IMG/VR virus record: IMGVR_UViG_3300046648_000324
Coordinates: 1 to 64,000 of that record
Reading direction: 5' to 3' (one strand)
Source of the DNA: a virus
Length of the DNA stretch: 64,000 bases
Shown: one piece after another, positions 24,966 to 34,735 of the stretch
Layout: every line of letters begins with the position of its first letter
Position numbering within the stretch: the stretch's first letter is position 1
Program-made: the position numbers and the translations under genes
Notes under the pieces: generated by a model
Database searches by the model: none
What the model was told of the DNA's origin: nothing
The model's input: the letters and a program-made list of their open reading frames with translations, nothing else

Positions 24966-27900
24966 TGGGAATCCTGGCCGACATCGACGCCCTGTACGCC
25001 GGCGCGCCCGCCAAACCGGCCGCCCCGCTCGCCCCCGCGCAGCCGTCCGCCTTCAGCCGCGGCCTGCGCGCCGGCGGCGCCGACCTGGCTGGCCAGGCCC
25101 GCGCGCTGCTGGGCCAGGGCGCGGAGCTGCTCGGCGCCGACCAACTCGCCGCCGAGCAGCGCGCGGCATCGGTGGCCGCGCAGCAAGAGGGCGCCAGCAT
25201 CATGGAAGGGCTGCCGCAGAGCTACCACGACGTGCACGGCCTGCGCGATGCCTGGGACTATGCCACCGGCCTGGTCGGCCGCGCCGGTCCGGGGCTGGTG
25301 CCGATGGCCGCCGGCGCCGCCGTCGGCGGCATTCCCGGCATGATCGCGGCCACCATGCCGTCGACCATCGGCGCCCAGTTCGAGGCGCAGCAGGAAGACC
25401 CGGTGGCGGCCGCCAAGCCGGTTGGCGAACGGACCCTGACCGGCGCCGTGGCCGGCGGCGCCGAGGCGGCCGTGATGGGGGTGGTGCCGGGGGTCATGGG
25501 CGGCAAGCTGTTTGCCAAGGCAGCGACCGGGGCCGCGCGCGTGCCGCTGGGCCAGGCGGTGGCCACCAACCTGGGCGAGGCGGTGGTCGGCAATGCGGTG
25601 GCCGGCAACGTCGCGGCGCGCATCGGCCAGGGTGCGGCCGGCGCGCTGAACCCGGCGCGCGACACCAGCCAGGACGAAGCGCAGCAGATGGAAGCCACCG
25701 TCGGCGGCGCCGTGATGGGCGCGCCGTTCGCGGCACTGGGGGTGGCCGGTTCGCGCCGCGCGCCCAAGGCGCCGAAGGAACCCGCGCCGGCCAAGCCGGG
25801 CGCCGCCACGCCGGATGCGCCGGCCACGTTCGAGCAGCAGCTGGCCGGCCTGTCCGCGGCGCTGACGCCGGACCACGTCACCGGGCGCGAGCATGCTGAC
25901 GCCGCGATCGACGGCACCGAGACGCCGGCCACGATGGCCGGGCGCGACGCCGCCGGCGAAGACCAGGCGCGCACCAAGGCCCAGGCCAAGGTCGCCAAGC
26001 TGCTGGCCGACCCCGAGGCGGCGCACCTGCACGCCGAGCTGAACCAGCTGGACCCGGTCACCACCAGCGGCCAGCAGCGCATTGGCGAACTGAACGTGCA
26101 GCACTTCACGGCCCAGAAGCGCAAGGCCGACCTGGCCGCCGACAATGCCACGCTCGACGCCGCTTTGAGGTCCGCGCCGGAGGAAGCGGGGGAGGCGGCC
26201 AAGGACTACTCGGGCGCCGAGGCCAAGGTGTACGACCTGATGGACGGCCCCGAGTGGGCCGACTTCAGCGCCGAAGACAAGCAGGCAGCGGTAGCGCTGC
26301 TGCGCAAGGCGGTCGAGACCGGCGAGCGCACCGGCGAGATCCCGATGCTGCGCGCGGCGCGCACCGTGATGCGCGGCCAGGACCTGGCCGATCGCCTGCT
26401 GCGTGTCTACCACGTGCTCGGTTCGAGCGACCCGGCGCGGCGCGAGCAGTTCTTCGCCGCGTTCGCCAAGATGAACGCGCACATCAAGCGCGACGATGGC
26501 CTGCGCTACGCGGTCAAGAGCGCGCTGCCCCAACACCTGCGCGGGATCGGCGACGATCAGGTCGACGCGTTCATCGACGGCATGAAGGCGGTCTCGGGCG
26601 AAAACCTGAGCAAGTCGATGGGCGCCAACGAGATGAAGGTGGCCAAGACCCGCATCGACGACCACCTGTTCGACATCTTCGGTGACAAGGCCGAGGGCCT
26701 GATCGGGGCGTTCGCCAAGCACGCCCAGGACAGCGAGGAACTGGTGCCCGCGGGGCTGGAGGAAAAGGCCAAGCTCAAGTCGGCCGCCGACGAACACGCC
26801 GAGGGCGACGAGGCGAACCCCGCAGTCGAGGGCTCCGGCGAGGGCGCCGCCCCACGGCGCGAGGGGGTCGAAGCCGACACCGACAACGGCGACGTGCACA
26901 TCTACTACGGGCGCAAGCCGGACGCCAAGGACCGCTCGCCGTTCGTGCTGAACGACGCGGCGCACGCCAAGCTGTACCCGCACGACAGCGACGCGACGCG
27001 CCCGCAGAGCAAGCGCATGGCCAGGGCGGCGGCCGAGAACCCGGTGCCGCCCGACCCGTACGCCGAAGACCCGGGCGCGCCGCCGCGCAACGTGCGCTGG
27101 ATGGGCGCGCGCGAGTTCGCCGAGCTGCACGGGATGGATCAGGAGCAACTGGCGCGCCACACCGGCGGCAAGCCGGACGACTACGGGCTGGCCGTGGTGC
27201 GCGTGCCCAAGCAGGACGAGTTCAGCTTGTCCGACGCCGACCTCGACGGCATGCGCTTCGGCCGCCACACCATGGCGACCGACCCGGTCACCGGCAAGCA
27301 GGTCGAGAAGCACACGGCCCCGGCGTCGGGCTGGCTCAAGAGCGAAAAGGCGCGCGAGACCGCGTTCGAGGTGGGCGAGCACCTGTTCGATGCCACCCGC
27401 GTGGCGTCGTACATGGCGCGCTCGGATGGCCACGGCAAGGGCATCGCGTTTTCCGCCGCCGACGACGCGCACGGCAAGACCTACCGCACCGCGCGCGCGT
27501 TCGCCGAGGGCATCGCGGCGCTGTCGATCAAGCTGGGGCGCCAGATCGAGGTGCCCGAGCACGTGATCGTGGAGCGCGCCAAGGGCGGCCGCCCGGCGCT
27601 GACCTGGGGCGACCTGCAGGACGTGCTGAAGGACGGCACGGCCAGCGCCGCGCGCGCGCTGGCGCCGCTGCGCAACGAGCGCGACAGCCTGTACGCCGAC
27701 CGCGCCAAGGCGGTGGGCGACAAGGCGCAGGCCGCGTTCGCCGACGCGATCGAGGACGTCAACGCGCGCATCGCGCAGGTGCGCAAGGCGCACGGCATGG
27801 ACCGCGAAGCGTTCGATGGCAGCGACAGCACCACCGCCGAGCTGCAAGCCAAGCTGTCGGACCGGCAGGTCGAACTCGAGCGCTCGCAGGAGGCGCAGGC

Positions 27901-30900
27901 CCGGCTCGAGGCGAAGGCCTCGCGCAGCAAGCAGGAAGAGAAAAACCTGGCCTACCACCGCCGCCAGGTCGCGTTCCTGCAGCCGATGGTCGCCTCGCTC
28001 ACCCACACGCTCGAGCAGCGCGCCAACGCCGCCACCTTCAACGAGGCCAAGCTCGGCAGCGAGCACGGCACCGGGCGCGACATCGGCGAGGGGATCGACC
28101 TGCGCCGCGAACAGCTGCGCGCGGCCGAAGCGGGCGCGGCGCAGTACCAGCACCTGCTCGAGCAGCTCAACGCCCACAAGCCCGGCTCGCCCGGCGAGGG
28201 CGCGGTCTGGGCCCGCGAGCGCGAGCGGGTCAAGGCCCAGATCAAGACCAGCTTCAGCCGGACCCCGCGCGACGAGGTCATGGCCAGCAAGCCGTACCGC
28301 CGGATGGAAGGCTACCTGCGCATCGTCGAGAAGCGCGACCGCGCCCAGATCGAGGCGCTGCGCGAGCGCGCGCTGGCCGCCGCCGACGCCAGCGGCAAGA
28401 CGTTCGAGACAGTCGACGGCAAGCCGGTGGTGGCGGCGGCGCGCCGCGGCGAGGACGCCGCCGGCAACCAGGCCCCCGCGCTCGACGCCAGCGGCAAACC
28501 AGTGACCGCTGAAAAACGCCGCGAGACCACCTGGCGCAAGGCGGTCGGTGGCGACGACAGCGGGCTCGGCATCTCCGAAGCCGACCCGCTGGGCAACGTG
28601 CACCACGCCGCAGCCGAGCACGGCACCGAGGACAACCCCGACGCGCTGGGCGAGGTGGCGAGCAAGGTGCGCCAGAAGGCCGGCGAATACACCGAGCCGA
28701 CCGAGCCGCGCGACCTGGCGCCGGTCCTCCCCGAGGCGCGCTGGGCAGCGCTGAACGCGCTGCCCGCCACGCTGCCGAAGAACCTGGGCGCGGCGCTGCG
28801 CGCGCTGATCGACAACGCCGGGATCCTGAGCAAGGCGCACCGCAAGGAATTCGACAAGCTGATCGGCGACGACGGCAAGCCGCGCGACCAGGCCGCGCTG
28901 CGCGCCACCGTCAAGGACCTGGTCGGCAAGTACCGCACCAGCCCGTCCTGGTCGAGCACGGGCGAGCACGCGTTCGCCAATATCGCCAGCGAGGGCGGGC
29001 CGGTGCACGCGGCGATCCTGAAGAAGGTGGCCAAGAGCGAGGATGCGCGCGAGCTGCACACGGCGCTGCTGGACCTGCTGGGGAGCAAGAACCCGAACGA
29101 GCACAAGGCCAGGGTGATCGACGCCATGACCGCCCGCATCGGCGAGCTGATGGCCGAGTACCCAGACACCGGCTATGCGCTGCAGCTGAAGAGCGCGCAG
29201 GAAACCGGCGGCATGCTGACCCCGGCCCAGCAGGCGTTCGCCGACAAGGTGGGCAAGGGCGGGGTGACCTCCAGGCGCACCGTCGACGGCATGCGCACCA
29301 GCGACGACGTGGCAGCGCTGCAGCGGGCCCAGCGCGCGCTGGCCGGCGCCGACCCCGACAACGTGCACGTGGCGCGCGCGCTGGGCGTGATCGAAGACCG
29401 GCTGGCGGCGCTGGAGGGGAAGACCGCGGCCAAGCCGGCCACGGCCAAGCCCGAGCCCGAGGGCACCATGTACAGCCTGGAGTCGACCCGCGTGCATGAC
29501 GAGCTGGAGCGCGACGGCTTCGCCGCCACCCACGACTCGCCGATCCGCCACGATGGCACGTTCAACTGGCGCGCGCACGAGGGCAACGGCGAAGGCAACG
29601 ACGTGTACGGCGCCGGCACCTACCTGTCCACCGCGGAGGAGGTGCATCAGGGCTACAAGAAGCAGTTCACGCGCGCCATCAAGGGCGACGGCTTGATCAA
29701 TAACCCGCACTATCGGGGGCTGCAGGAGCAGCTGGCCGCGCTGCGCTGGGAAGACAAGACCCCGGCCAACGAGCGCAAGGCCGCCGCGCTGCGGGCGGAG
29801 ATGAAGGCGTTCGAGGACCGCTACAAGATCAGCGGGCTGAACGCCGACAAGTCGCCCACCTACCACGTCTCGGTCGACGTCCCGAGGGAGCATCTGATGA
29901 GCTGGGACTATCCGATCTCGAGGCAGAGCGCGTATGTGCAGCAGGCGCTCGCGCGGGGCGCCAAAATGCTCGACGACCCGGACCAGTACCCGCTGCCGAA
30001 GGGCATGCAATTGCGTTCGTTCGATGGCAAGCCGGGCGACGCGCTGCGCAACCGTTTCGGTGCCGAGGTGTACCGCGACCTGGCCATGCTGCTCGGCTCG
30101 AACCGCGACGCGTCCGAGTACCTGCAGTCGCTCGGCATTCCCGGCCACGAATACGCGTCCGACGGCGGCGCCGACTTGGATAGGCCGAACTTCGTCATCT
30201 ACGACGACAGCAGGATCCGCACCAACTACACCGAGCTCTCGCGCGAGCGCCAGGGCACGGCCGCATCAAGCGCCGCCGCCCAGCAGGCGGTGCACGACTA
30301 CGTCAACCGGGTCACCGGCGGCGCGGTCGACGTCAACGCCGCCGCCCAGCTGCTGTACGCCGGCTCCTACCTGAAGGGCGGCAAGGACGCCGCCGGGGTC
30401 GACTACCGGCCGGTGATCAACGTCTCGGTGCATGCGCTCAACCCGCTGTCGACCGCCTACCACGAGTCGCTGCACTGGTTCGCCGACCACCTGCGCCAGC
30501 ACGGCGAGCCGGCGGTGATGGCGGCGCTGACCCGCGCGGCCGACTCGGCCTACGTGCGCAACTTCCTGCGCAACAAGTTCCGCGACCAGCCCGACGCCTT
30601 GAAGCAGGTCGAGGGCGCCAGCGAGGAGCGGGTCGCCTACATGTACCAGTTCCACCGCAACGGCGAGCTGCAGCTGGGCACGCGCGCCAAGACCATCCTC
30701 GACCGCATCGGCGAGCTGGTCAACCGGGTGCTGGGGGTGTGGAGCAACGACGCGCGCGCGCTGCACATCATGGACTACTTCGGCTCCGGCCAGTACGCGC
30801 GCGAGTTCGGCGGCGGCCCGGTGCGCCCCGGCGCGGCGGCAGCGGCGCACAAGGCGATGATGGAAGTCGGGCGCAACAAGACGCTGGACCGGCTGCACGC

Positions 30901-32986
30901 GAATTTCAAGCCGCTGCTCGACGTCGCCACCGCGGCCGCCGGGATCGGCTCGGCGCGGATCCGCGACATGGGGATCCCGGCGCTGACCAAGATCGCCGAC
31001 CTGGTGCGCCTGCACGACACCAAGGAAGGGGTCGACCCCGGCTACCTGCCGGCGGCCGGCATCGCGCGCCGCGCCTTCGGCCAGCAGCTGGTCAAGGCGA
31101 TGGGCGACTTCACCGCCGAGCAGGCCAACGCGGCGATGGCCGCGATCGCGCAGGACCTGACGCCGGTCGACGCCCACCAGGCGCGCCTGATGAGCGCGAT
31201 GCGGCGCACCATGGGCGACGTCCACGCCTACATGCGCGAGGCCGGGGTGCGCATCGGCGCGCGCGGCCTGAACGGCATCAACGGCAGCAGCTACGCGCCG
31301 CGGGTGTGGGACCCGGGCGCGATCGCCGGCCACCAGGACGCGTTCCGCGCGATGATCCAGAAGTACATCGACAGCGGCGACTTCATCGGCTCGGCCGACG
31401 CCCTGATGACGCGCCTGATGCGCGACGAGGGCACCGAGATCGAGCCGGGCACGGTGGCCGGCCCCGGCGACCAGCACGCCAAGACGCGCGAACTGCACTT
31501 CATCACGGCCGCCGACGCGGCGCCGTTTGTCGAGAAGGACGCGCTGCGGATCCTGACCTCGTACATCGCCCAGGGCACCCGGCGCGCCGAGTGGTCGCGC
31601 CGGTTCGAGGCGATGAGCGCGGCCGAGCGGCGCCACTTCGAGACCTTGACCCCGTACGCGCAGCGCCAGTTCGAGCTCGAGCGCGAGCGGCCGCTGGCCA
31701 TGCTCAAGCGCAACGCGGTCGAGCAGGGCGCGACCCCCGACCAGATCAAGCAGCTGGACCGCTACCTGGAGGGCGTCACCGGCCAGCTGGGGCGCGACGT
31801 CAGGCCGGCCACGCGCCGCCTGTTCGCCCAGGTGATGGTGTACCAGAACCTGCGCCTGCTGCCGCTGGGGTTCTTCTCGACCCTGATCGACCCGGTCGGG
31901 GTCAAGGTGCGCGGCGGCACCCTGGGCGACGTGTTCAACAATTTCAAGCGCGGCATCCTGGAAATCCCGCGCGGCTTCCAGAACAACCCGAAGAGCGACG
32001 CCGGCTACCGCTTCGCCGAGGACCTGGGCGTCATCGACTCGGCCGTGCTGCAGCACGTGATGGGCGCCTCGTACGGCCTGGGCGCGGCCGGCAACCGCAC
32101 CCGCGCGCTGAACGAGGCGGTGTTCAAGTGGAACCTGATGGACCAGATGAACACGTCGCAGCGGGTCGGCGCCACCGAGGCCGCGCTGCGCTTCCTGCTG
32201 CGCCACCGCGACGGCGACGCCAGCGAGCACTCGTTGCGCTACCTGGGCGAGCTGGGCCTGAAGCCGGCCGACATCAAGGTCGTTGGCAGCGGGCGCGACG
32301 CCCGGGTCGCGGTGCGCCCCGAGGACTTCAGCGCGGCCGGCTACACCGAGGCGGCCGCGCTGGCCGCGCACCTGAAGATGCGCCAGGCCGTCAACCGCTG
32401 GGTCGACGGCGCGATCCTGCGCCCCGACCAGAGCAACAAGGCGATCTGGATGAACGACCCGATGTACGCGCTGGTCGCGCACATGAAGCAGTTCTCGTTC
32501 GCGTTCCAGGACACGATCCTGAAACGCGTGCTGCACGAGGCGCGCCACGGCAACTACCAGCCGGCGGCGGCGCTGGCCGGCTACATCCCGGTGATGCTGG
32601 CGGCCGACCTGGCGCGCGGCGCGATCCAGGGCGGCGGTTCGCAGCCGGACTGGAAGCAGGGCTGGGACCTGGGCGACTATCTGGCCAACGCAATCCAGCG
32701 CGCCGGCCTGTTCGGGGTCGGCCAGTTCGCGCTGGACGCGGTCAAGGAAGTGCGCCACGGCCACACCGGGATCGGCGCGCTGGGCGGGCCGACGGTGGCG
32801 CAGCTGGCCCAGGTCGTGGCCACCGTCGGCGGCCAGCGCAGTCTGGCGGCGACCACGATCGACGCGATGCCGGCCAACGCGCTGTGGAGCGGCTACCTGC
32901 CCGGCACCACCCGCAGCCACAGCCTGGGCCATGACGGCGACTCGACCGAGTACAGCCCGACCGAGCCGATGCAGATCGACGACTGA
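24965..32986 (+). CDS. Giant polyvalent ejected protein (ART-like and HExxH segments)
   Basis: 2,673 residues. Residues about 95-260 contain Gly/Ala hydrophobic stretches (GLVPMAAGAAVGGIPGMIAA) like those of membrane-active ejected proteins. About 880-1,100 is coiled coil. About 1,500-1,760 resembles the ADP-ribosyltransferase-like domain of phage polyvalent proteins (VYGAGTYLS, YHVSVDVPREHLMSWDYPIS, SLGIPGHEYASDGG, NFVIYDDSRIRTN). HESLHWFADH (His1833) is an HExxH metallopeptidase-like motif. The remaining C-terminus is helical. No RNA polymerase motifs found. Probably packaged and injected; activities are inferred. Confidence 0.8.
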   Translation: MGILADIDALYAGAPAKPAAPLAPAQPSAFSRGLRAGGADLAGQARALLGQGAELLGADQLAAEQRAASVAAQQEGASIMEGLPQSYHDVHGLRDAWDYATGLVGRAGPGLVPMAAGAAVGGIPGMIAATMPSTIGAQFEAQQEDPVAAAKPVGERTLTGAVAGGAEAAVMGVVPGVMGGKLFAKAATGAARVPLGQAVATNLGEAVVGNAVAGNVAARIGQGAAGALNPARDTSQDEAQQMEATVGGAVMGAPFAALGVAGSRRAPKAPKEPAPAKPGAATPDAPATFEQQLAGLSAALTPDHVTGREHADAAIDGTETPATMAGRDAAGEDQARTKAQAKVAKLLADPEAAHLHAELNQLDPVTTSGQQRIGELNVQHFTAQKRKADLAADNATLDAALRSAPEEAGEAAKDYSGAEAKVYDLMDGPEWADFSAEDKQAAVALLRKAVETGERTGEIPMLRAARTVMRGQDLADRLLRVYHVLGSSDPARREQFFAAFAKMNAHIKRDDGLRYAVKSALPQHLRGIGDDQVDAFIDGMKAVSGENLSKSMGANEMKVAKTRIDDHLFDIFGDKAEGLIGAFAKHAQDSEELVPAGLEEKAKLKSAADEHAEGDEANPAVEGSGEGAAPRREGVEADTDNGDVHIYYGRKPDAKDRSPFVLNDAAHAKLYPHDSDATRPQSKRMARAAAENPVPPDPYAEDPGAPPRNVRWMGAREFAELHGMDQEQLARHTGGKPDDYGLAVVRVPKQDEFSLSDADLDGMRFGRHTMATDPVTGKQVEKHTAPASGWLKSEKARETAFEVGEHLFDATRVASYMARSDGHGKGIAFSAADDAHGKTYRTARAFAEGIAALSIKLGRQIEVPEHVIVERAKGGRPALTWGDLQDVLKDGTASAARALAPLRNERDSLYADRAKAVGDKAQAAFADAIEDVNARIAQVRKAHGMDREAFDGSDSTTAELQAKLSDRQVELERSQEAQARLEAKASRSKQEEKNLAYHRRQVAFLQPMVASLTHTLEQRANAATFNEAKLGSEHGTGRDIGEGIDLRREQLRAAEAGAAQYQHLLEQLNAHKPGSPGEGAVWARERERVKAQIKTSFSRTPRDEVMASKPYRRMEGYLRIVEKRDRAQIEALRERALAAADASGKTFETVDGKPVVAAARRGEDAAGNQAPALDASGKPVTAEKRRETTWRKAVGGDDSGLGISEADPLGNVHHAAAEHGTEDNPDALGEVASKVRQKAGEYTEPTEPRDLAPVLPEARWAALNALPATLPKNLGAALRALIDNAGILSKAHRKEFDKLIGDDGKPRDQAALRATVKDLVGKYRTSPSWSSTGEHAFANIASEGGPVHAAILKKVAKSEDARELHTALLDLLGSKNPNEHKARVIDAMTARIGELMAEYPDTGYALQLKSAQETGGMLTPAQQAFADKVGKGGVTSRRTVDGMRTSDDVAALQRAQRALAGADPDNVHVARALGVIEDRLAALEGKTAAKPATAKPEPEGTMYSLESTRVHDELERDGFAATHDSPIRHDGTFNWRAHEGNGEGNDVYGAGTYLSTAEEVHQGYKKQFTRAIKGDGLINNPHYRGLQEQLAALRWEDKTPANERKAAALRAEMKAFEDRYKISGLNADKSPTYHVSVDVPREHLMSWDYPISRQSAYVQQALARGAKMLDDPDQYPLPKGMQLRSFDGKPGDALRNRFGAEVYRDLAMLLGSNRDASEYLQSLGIPGHEYASDGGADLDRPNFVIYDDSRIRTNYTELSRERQGTAASSAAAQQAVHDYVNRVTGGAVDVNAAAQLLYAGSYLKGGKDAAGVDYRPVINVSVHALNPLSTAYHESLHWFADHLRQHGEPAVMAALTRAADSAYVRNFLRNKFRDQPDALKQVEGASEERVAYMYQFHRNGELQLGTRAKTILDRIGELVNRVLGVWSNDARALHIMDYFGSGQYAREFGGGPVRPGAAAAAHKAMMEVGRNKTLDRLHANFKPLLDVATAAAGIGSARIRDMGIPALTKIADLVRLHDTKEGVDPGYLPAAGIARRAFGQQLVKAMGDFTAEQANAAMAAIAQDLTPVDAHQARLMSAMRRTMGDVHAYMREAGVRIGARGLNGINGSSYAPRVWDPGAIAGHQDAFRAMIQKYIDSGDFIGSADALMTRLMRDEGTEIEPGTVAGPGDQHAKTRELHFITAADAAPFVEKDALRILTSYIAQGTRRAEWSRRFEAMSAAERRHFETLTPYAQRQFELERERPLAMLKRNAVEQGATPDQIKQLDRYLEGVTGQLGRDVRPATRRLFAQVMVYQNLRLLPLGFFSTLIDPVGVKVRGGTLGDVFNNFKRGILEIPRGFQNNPKSDAGYRFAEDLGVIDSAVLQHVMGASYGLGAAGNRTRALNEAVFKWNLMDQMNTSQRVGATEAALRFLLRHRDGDASEHSLRYLGELGLKPADIKVVGSGRDARVAVRPEDFSAAGYTEAAALAAHLKMRQAVNRWVDGAILRPDQSNKAIWMNDPMYALVAHMKQFSFAFQDTILKRVLHEARHGNYQPAAALAGYIPVMLAADLARGAIQGGGSQPDWKQGWDLGDYLANAIQRAGLFGVGQFALDAVKEVRHGHTGIGALGGPTVAQLAQVVATVGGQRSLAATTIDAMPANALWSGYLPGTTRSHSLGHDGDSTEYSPTEPMQIDD

Positions 32987-32997
32987 CGCGTATTCAT

Positions 32998-33045
32998 CCG
33001 GCCCGGCCCGGCAAAAAAGGGGCATCACGCCCCGGGCCGGGCCGG
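32998..33045. terminator. Bidirectional terminator between late and control regions
   Basis: An outer 12-base perfect inverted repeat (32,998-33,009 with 33,034-33,045) encloses GGGGC-atcac-GCCCC (33,019-33,033). On the minus strand the inner hairpin is followed by TTTTTT, a classic rho-independent terminator for leftward transcripts; the outer GC stem can also stop rightward late transcripts. It overlaps the end of the leftward 55-residue gene. Confidence 0.8.
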
Positions 33046-33192
33046 CGGGATGCGCCAGCTCGCCACCACCAGCATGACGATCAGCGCCGCTGCTGCCCAG
33101 CCATAATCGCCATCGCTGGCCCAGCGCCAGAAATCCACGCCATTGGCCAGCCCGAGCGCCCACTGCAGGCACAGCAGTTGGCGGCGCGACAT
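33025..33192 (-). CDS. 55-residue membrane protein
   Basis: The frame begins MSRRQLLCLQWALGLANGVD and contains a membrane helix (AAAALIVMLVVASW, about residues 33-46), then a short basic tail. Its start forms ATGA with the XRE regulator stop. The stop codon lies inside the terminator hairpin, so translation to the end would interfere with hairpin folding. No family recognised. Confidence 0.55.
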   Translation of the reverse strand: MSRRQLLCLQWALGLANGVDFWRWASDGDYGWAAAALIVMLVVASWRIPPARPGA

Positions 33193-33413
33193 CAGGACGG
33201 CTCCGCGTCGAACTTCTCGAACTTCACCACGATCCGATAGCCCAGGATTTCCGCTATCTCCGTCGCCAGCACGTCTGTCAGGGATTGGTTCTGCTTCTCG
33301 ATATTGGTGATGCTGGTGCGCGTCAAGCCCACCGACTCGGCCAGCGCGCCCTGTGTCATGCCCTTCATTTTGCGCAGCGCCCTGATCGTCGGGCCGAGTG
33401 TATTCTTCTTCAT
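33192..33413 (-). CDS. XRE-family DNA-binding regulator
   Basis: 73 residues. One helix-turn-helix domain: LGPTIRALRKMKGMTQGALA then ESVGLTRTSITNIEKQNQ, with a short C-terminal extension (LGYRIVVKFEKFDAEPS). Start at 33,413 chosen because it forms ATGA with the upstream stop; a longer in-frame start at 33,440 would overlap that gene. Candidate lysogeny or copy-control repressor by size and place near RepL, but its targets are unknown. Confidence 0.85.
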   Translation of the reverse strand: MKKNTLGPTIRALRKMKGMTQGALAESVGLTRTSITNIEKQNQSLTDVLATEIAEILGYRIVVKFEKFDAEPS

Positions 33414-33673
33414 CAGGATGGCTCCGCCTCGACCGGCCACAGGCGCTGGAAACCGTCGCTGCGGCGGTAGGCCTTGGCGGTCAGGTCATACACCATGTTG
33501 CCCGGCGCCAGCGCCAGGTAGGTGCGGATGTCGAGCGACGCCTGCGGCATCGACAGCGCGAAGTAATCCATGATCGTGGCCCGGTTGATGTGGCCGTAGT
33601 TGGCCAGCAGGCACTCGATGAATTGCAGGCGCTGTAGCAGCGCCGGGCGCAGGGTGGATAGGTCGGGGGTCAC
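33413..33673 (-). CDS. Small winged-helix protein, paralogue 1
   Basis: 86 residues from a GTG start in a GTGA overlap. LLQRLQFIECLLANYGHINR, TIMDYFALSMPQASLDIRTY and APGNMVYDLTAKAYRR form an HTH domain like the N-terminus of WYL/DeoR-type regulators. The rightward gene at 36,854 encodes a clear paralogue (LLDYYGSVARAEVMDFCGIG...APGNMWLDHATKRYLR). Probable DNA-binding regulator or partition accessory. Confidence 0.75.
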   Translation of the reverse strand: MTPDLSTLRPALLQRLQFIECLLANYGHINRATIMDYFALSMPQASLDIRTYLALAPGNMVYDLTAKAYRRSDGFQRLWPVEAEPS

Positions 33674-33882
33674 GGGGACGCTCTCACAGGGGTTGGCAAC
33701 GGCGCCATGCGCGCGATGAAGTCGGCCACGGTGCGGTAGTACAGCACGCCGCTGTGGATGTCGCGGTACACCAGCAGCGCCTCGGCGTCCCGTGAGGTGC
33801 CGGCGCCCAGCGCCGAGCCGAGCAGCTCGTAGGCGCCGCCCTTGCCGCTGCAGGTCCAGTGGGTGATCGGGGGCAGGCTCAT
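33670..33882 (-). CDS. DUF1653-like small protein
   Basis: 70 residues. CSGKGGAYELLGSALGAGTS, ALLVYRDIHSGVLYYRTVAD and FIARM resemble the DUF1653 beta fold (KGGxYEVLG...VYRxxxG). Start chosen at the ATGA overlap; a longer frame from 33,939 would overlap the previous gene. Function unknown. Confidence 0.7.
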   Translation of the reverse strand: MSLPPITHWTCSGKGGAYELLGSALGAGTSRDAEALLVYRDIHSGVLYYRTVADFIARMAPLPTPVRASP

Positions 33883-34139
33883 GGGGTGGGCTCCGCGCTG
33901 CGCGGCTGCGATTCGATGTCGATCAGGTGCCGGATCCACTGCTGGGCGCCGGCCTTGGTCAGGTGGGCGCTATCGGGGTCGCGCGCGACCCAGTCTGGCC
34001 AGCAGCCGTGCCAGCCGCTCAGCTGCATGTAGGCGCGCATGGCGCCGACCGACTTGTCGCCGCCGTTCTGGTAGTACAGCAGGAATGCGCGCAGTGCGCG
34101 GTTCTCGCCGTCGTCGTCGAGCAGGTCGCGGGGGCTCAT
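33879..34139 (-). CDS. Conserved small phage protein
   Basis: 86 residues (MSPRDLLDDDGENRALRAFL...MQLSGWHGCWPDWV...HLTKAGAQQWIRHLIDIE). Helical, Trp-rich centre. Coupled by ATGA to RepL upstream and to the DUF1653-like gene downstream, so it belongs to the repL operon. Not recognised. Confidence 0.7.
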   Translation of the reverse strand: MSPRDLLDDDGENRALRAFLLYYQNGGDKSVGAMRAYMQLSGWHGCWPDWVARDPDSAHLTKAGAQQWIRHLIDIESQPRSAEPTP

Positions 34140-34663
34140 TTGAACATCCGTTCCTGGCCGGCCACCTCGAGCAGCTCGCGCGATTTCTGGTCGGCGCCGC
34201 CCTCGAGCACCTGCAGTTCGACCTGGCGCCCGCCGTCGGCCGAGTATTGGGTGACCATGCGGAACACCGCGCGCCGTTCGCGGATCTGCTTCCACTCGCC
34301 CTTGGCGAACAGGAACGGGTCGAGCTCGTAGTCGCCGCGCCCCAGCTTCTTCAGCAGCCCGGCCTTGACGCAGGCGCCGATCGCGTTCTCGACGCTCTTG
34401 GGCTGCTGGCCGACGGTGGCCGCGATGCGCTGCTTGCGGCCCGAGGTCAGGCTGACGATCCCCTCGTAGTCGACGCTGGCCGCGATGTACAGCAGGATTT
34501 CCTGGTGCCCGGCCTGGATGTTGAAAAAGCGCGCGACGTCCTGCACGTACAGCTTGATGTACTCGGGCTCCCTGGCCATCGGCTTTAAGGCCGGGTCGCC
34601 GATGTCGAGCGGTTTGCCGGTGGCGATATCGGTGACGCTGCTCTTGCGGACGGCCTTGCTCAT
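34136..34663 (-). CDS. repL: RepL-type replication protein
   Basis: 175 residues after GAGGAAC. The pattern KLYVQDVARFFNIQAGHQEI, LLYIAASVDYEGIVSLTSGR, RIAATVGQQPKSVENAIGAC and LKKLGRGDYELDPFLFAKGE matches RepL plasmid/phage replication initiators: a winged helix followed by the family's LxPxLFxKGxW motif. Probably starts replication at DNA within or next to its gene. Lies downstream of a hairpin-rich leader (34,700-34,900). Leads the operon ending in the XRE regulator. Confidence 0.8.
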   Translation of the reverse strand: MSKAVRKSSVTDIATGKPLDIGDPALKPMAREPEYIKLYVQDVARFFNIQAGHQEILLYIAASVDYEGIVSLTSGRKQRIAATVGQQPKSVENAIGACVKAGLLKKLGRGDYELDPFLFAKGEWKQIRERRAVFRMVTQYSADGGRQVELQVLEGGADQKSRELLEVAGQERMFK

Positions 34664-34735
34664 CGGGGTTCCTCGCAGGTGTGGTGACGGCTGTCAATAT
34701 TATCACCGAGTAATCCCCCAACGCTAGGGGGGTGA

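Noticed and set aside
24881-30148. Long minus-strand open frame (1,755 codons) and similar ones at 30,266-33,172, 19,809-21,947 and 22,074-24,809
   Set aside because: They are antisense shadows of the giant virion genes. GC-rich codon bias removes stops from the opposite frames; the translations are Arg/Val/Gly-rich with no domains, and no ribosome sites precede them.
24965-32986. The 2,673-residue protein as an N4-type virion RNA polymerase
   Set aside because: The N4-like capsid made this attractive, but no single-subunit RNA polymerase motifs (such as TxxGR and the catalytic Asp motifs) were found; ART-like and HExxH segments fit polyvalent proteins instead.
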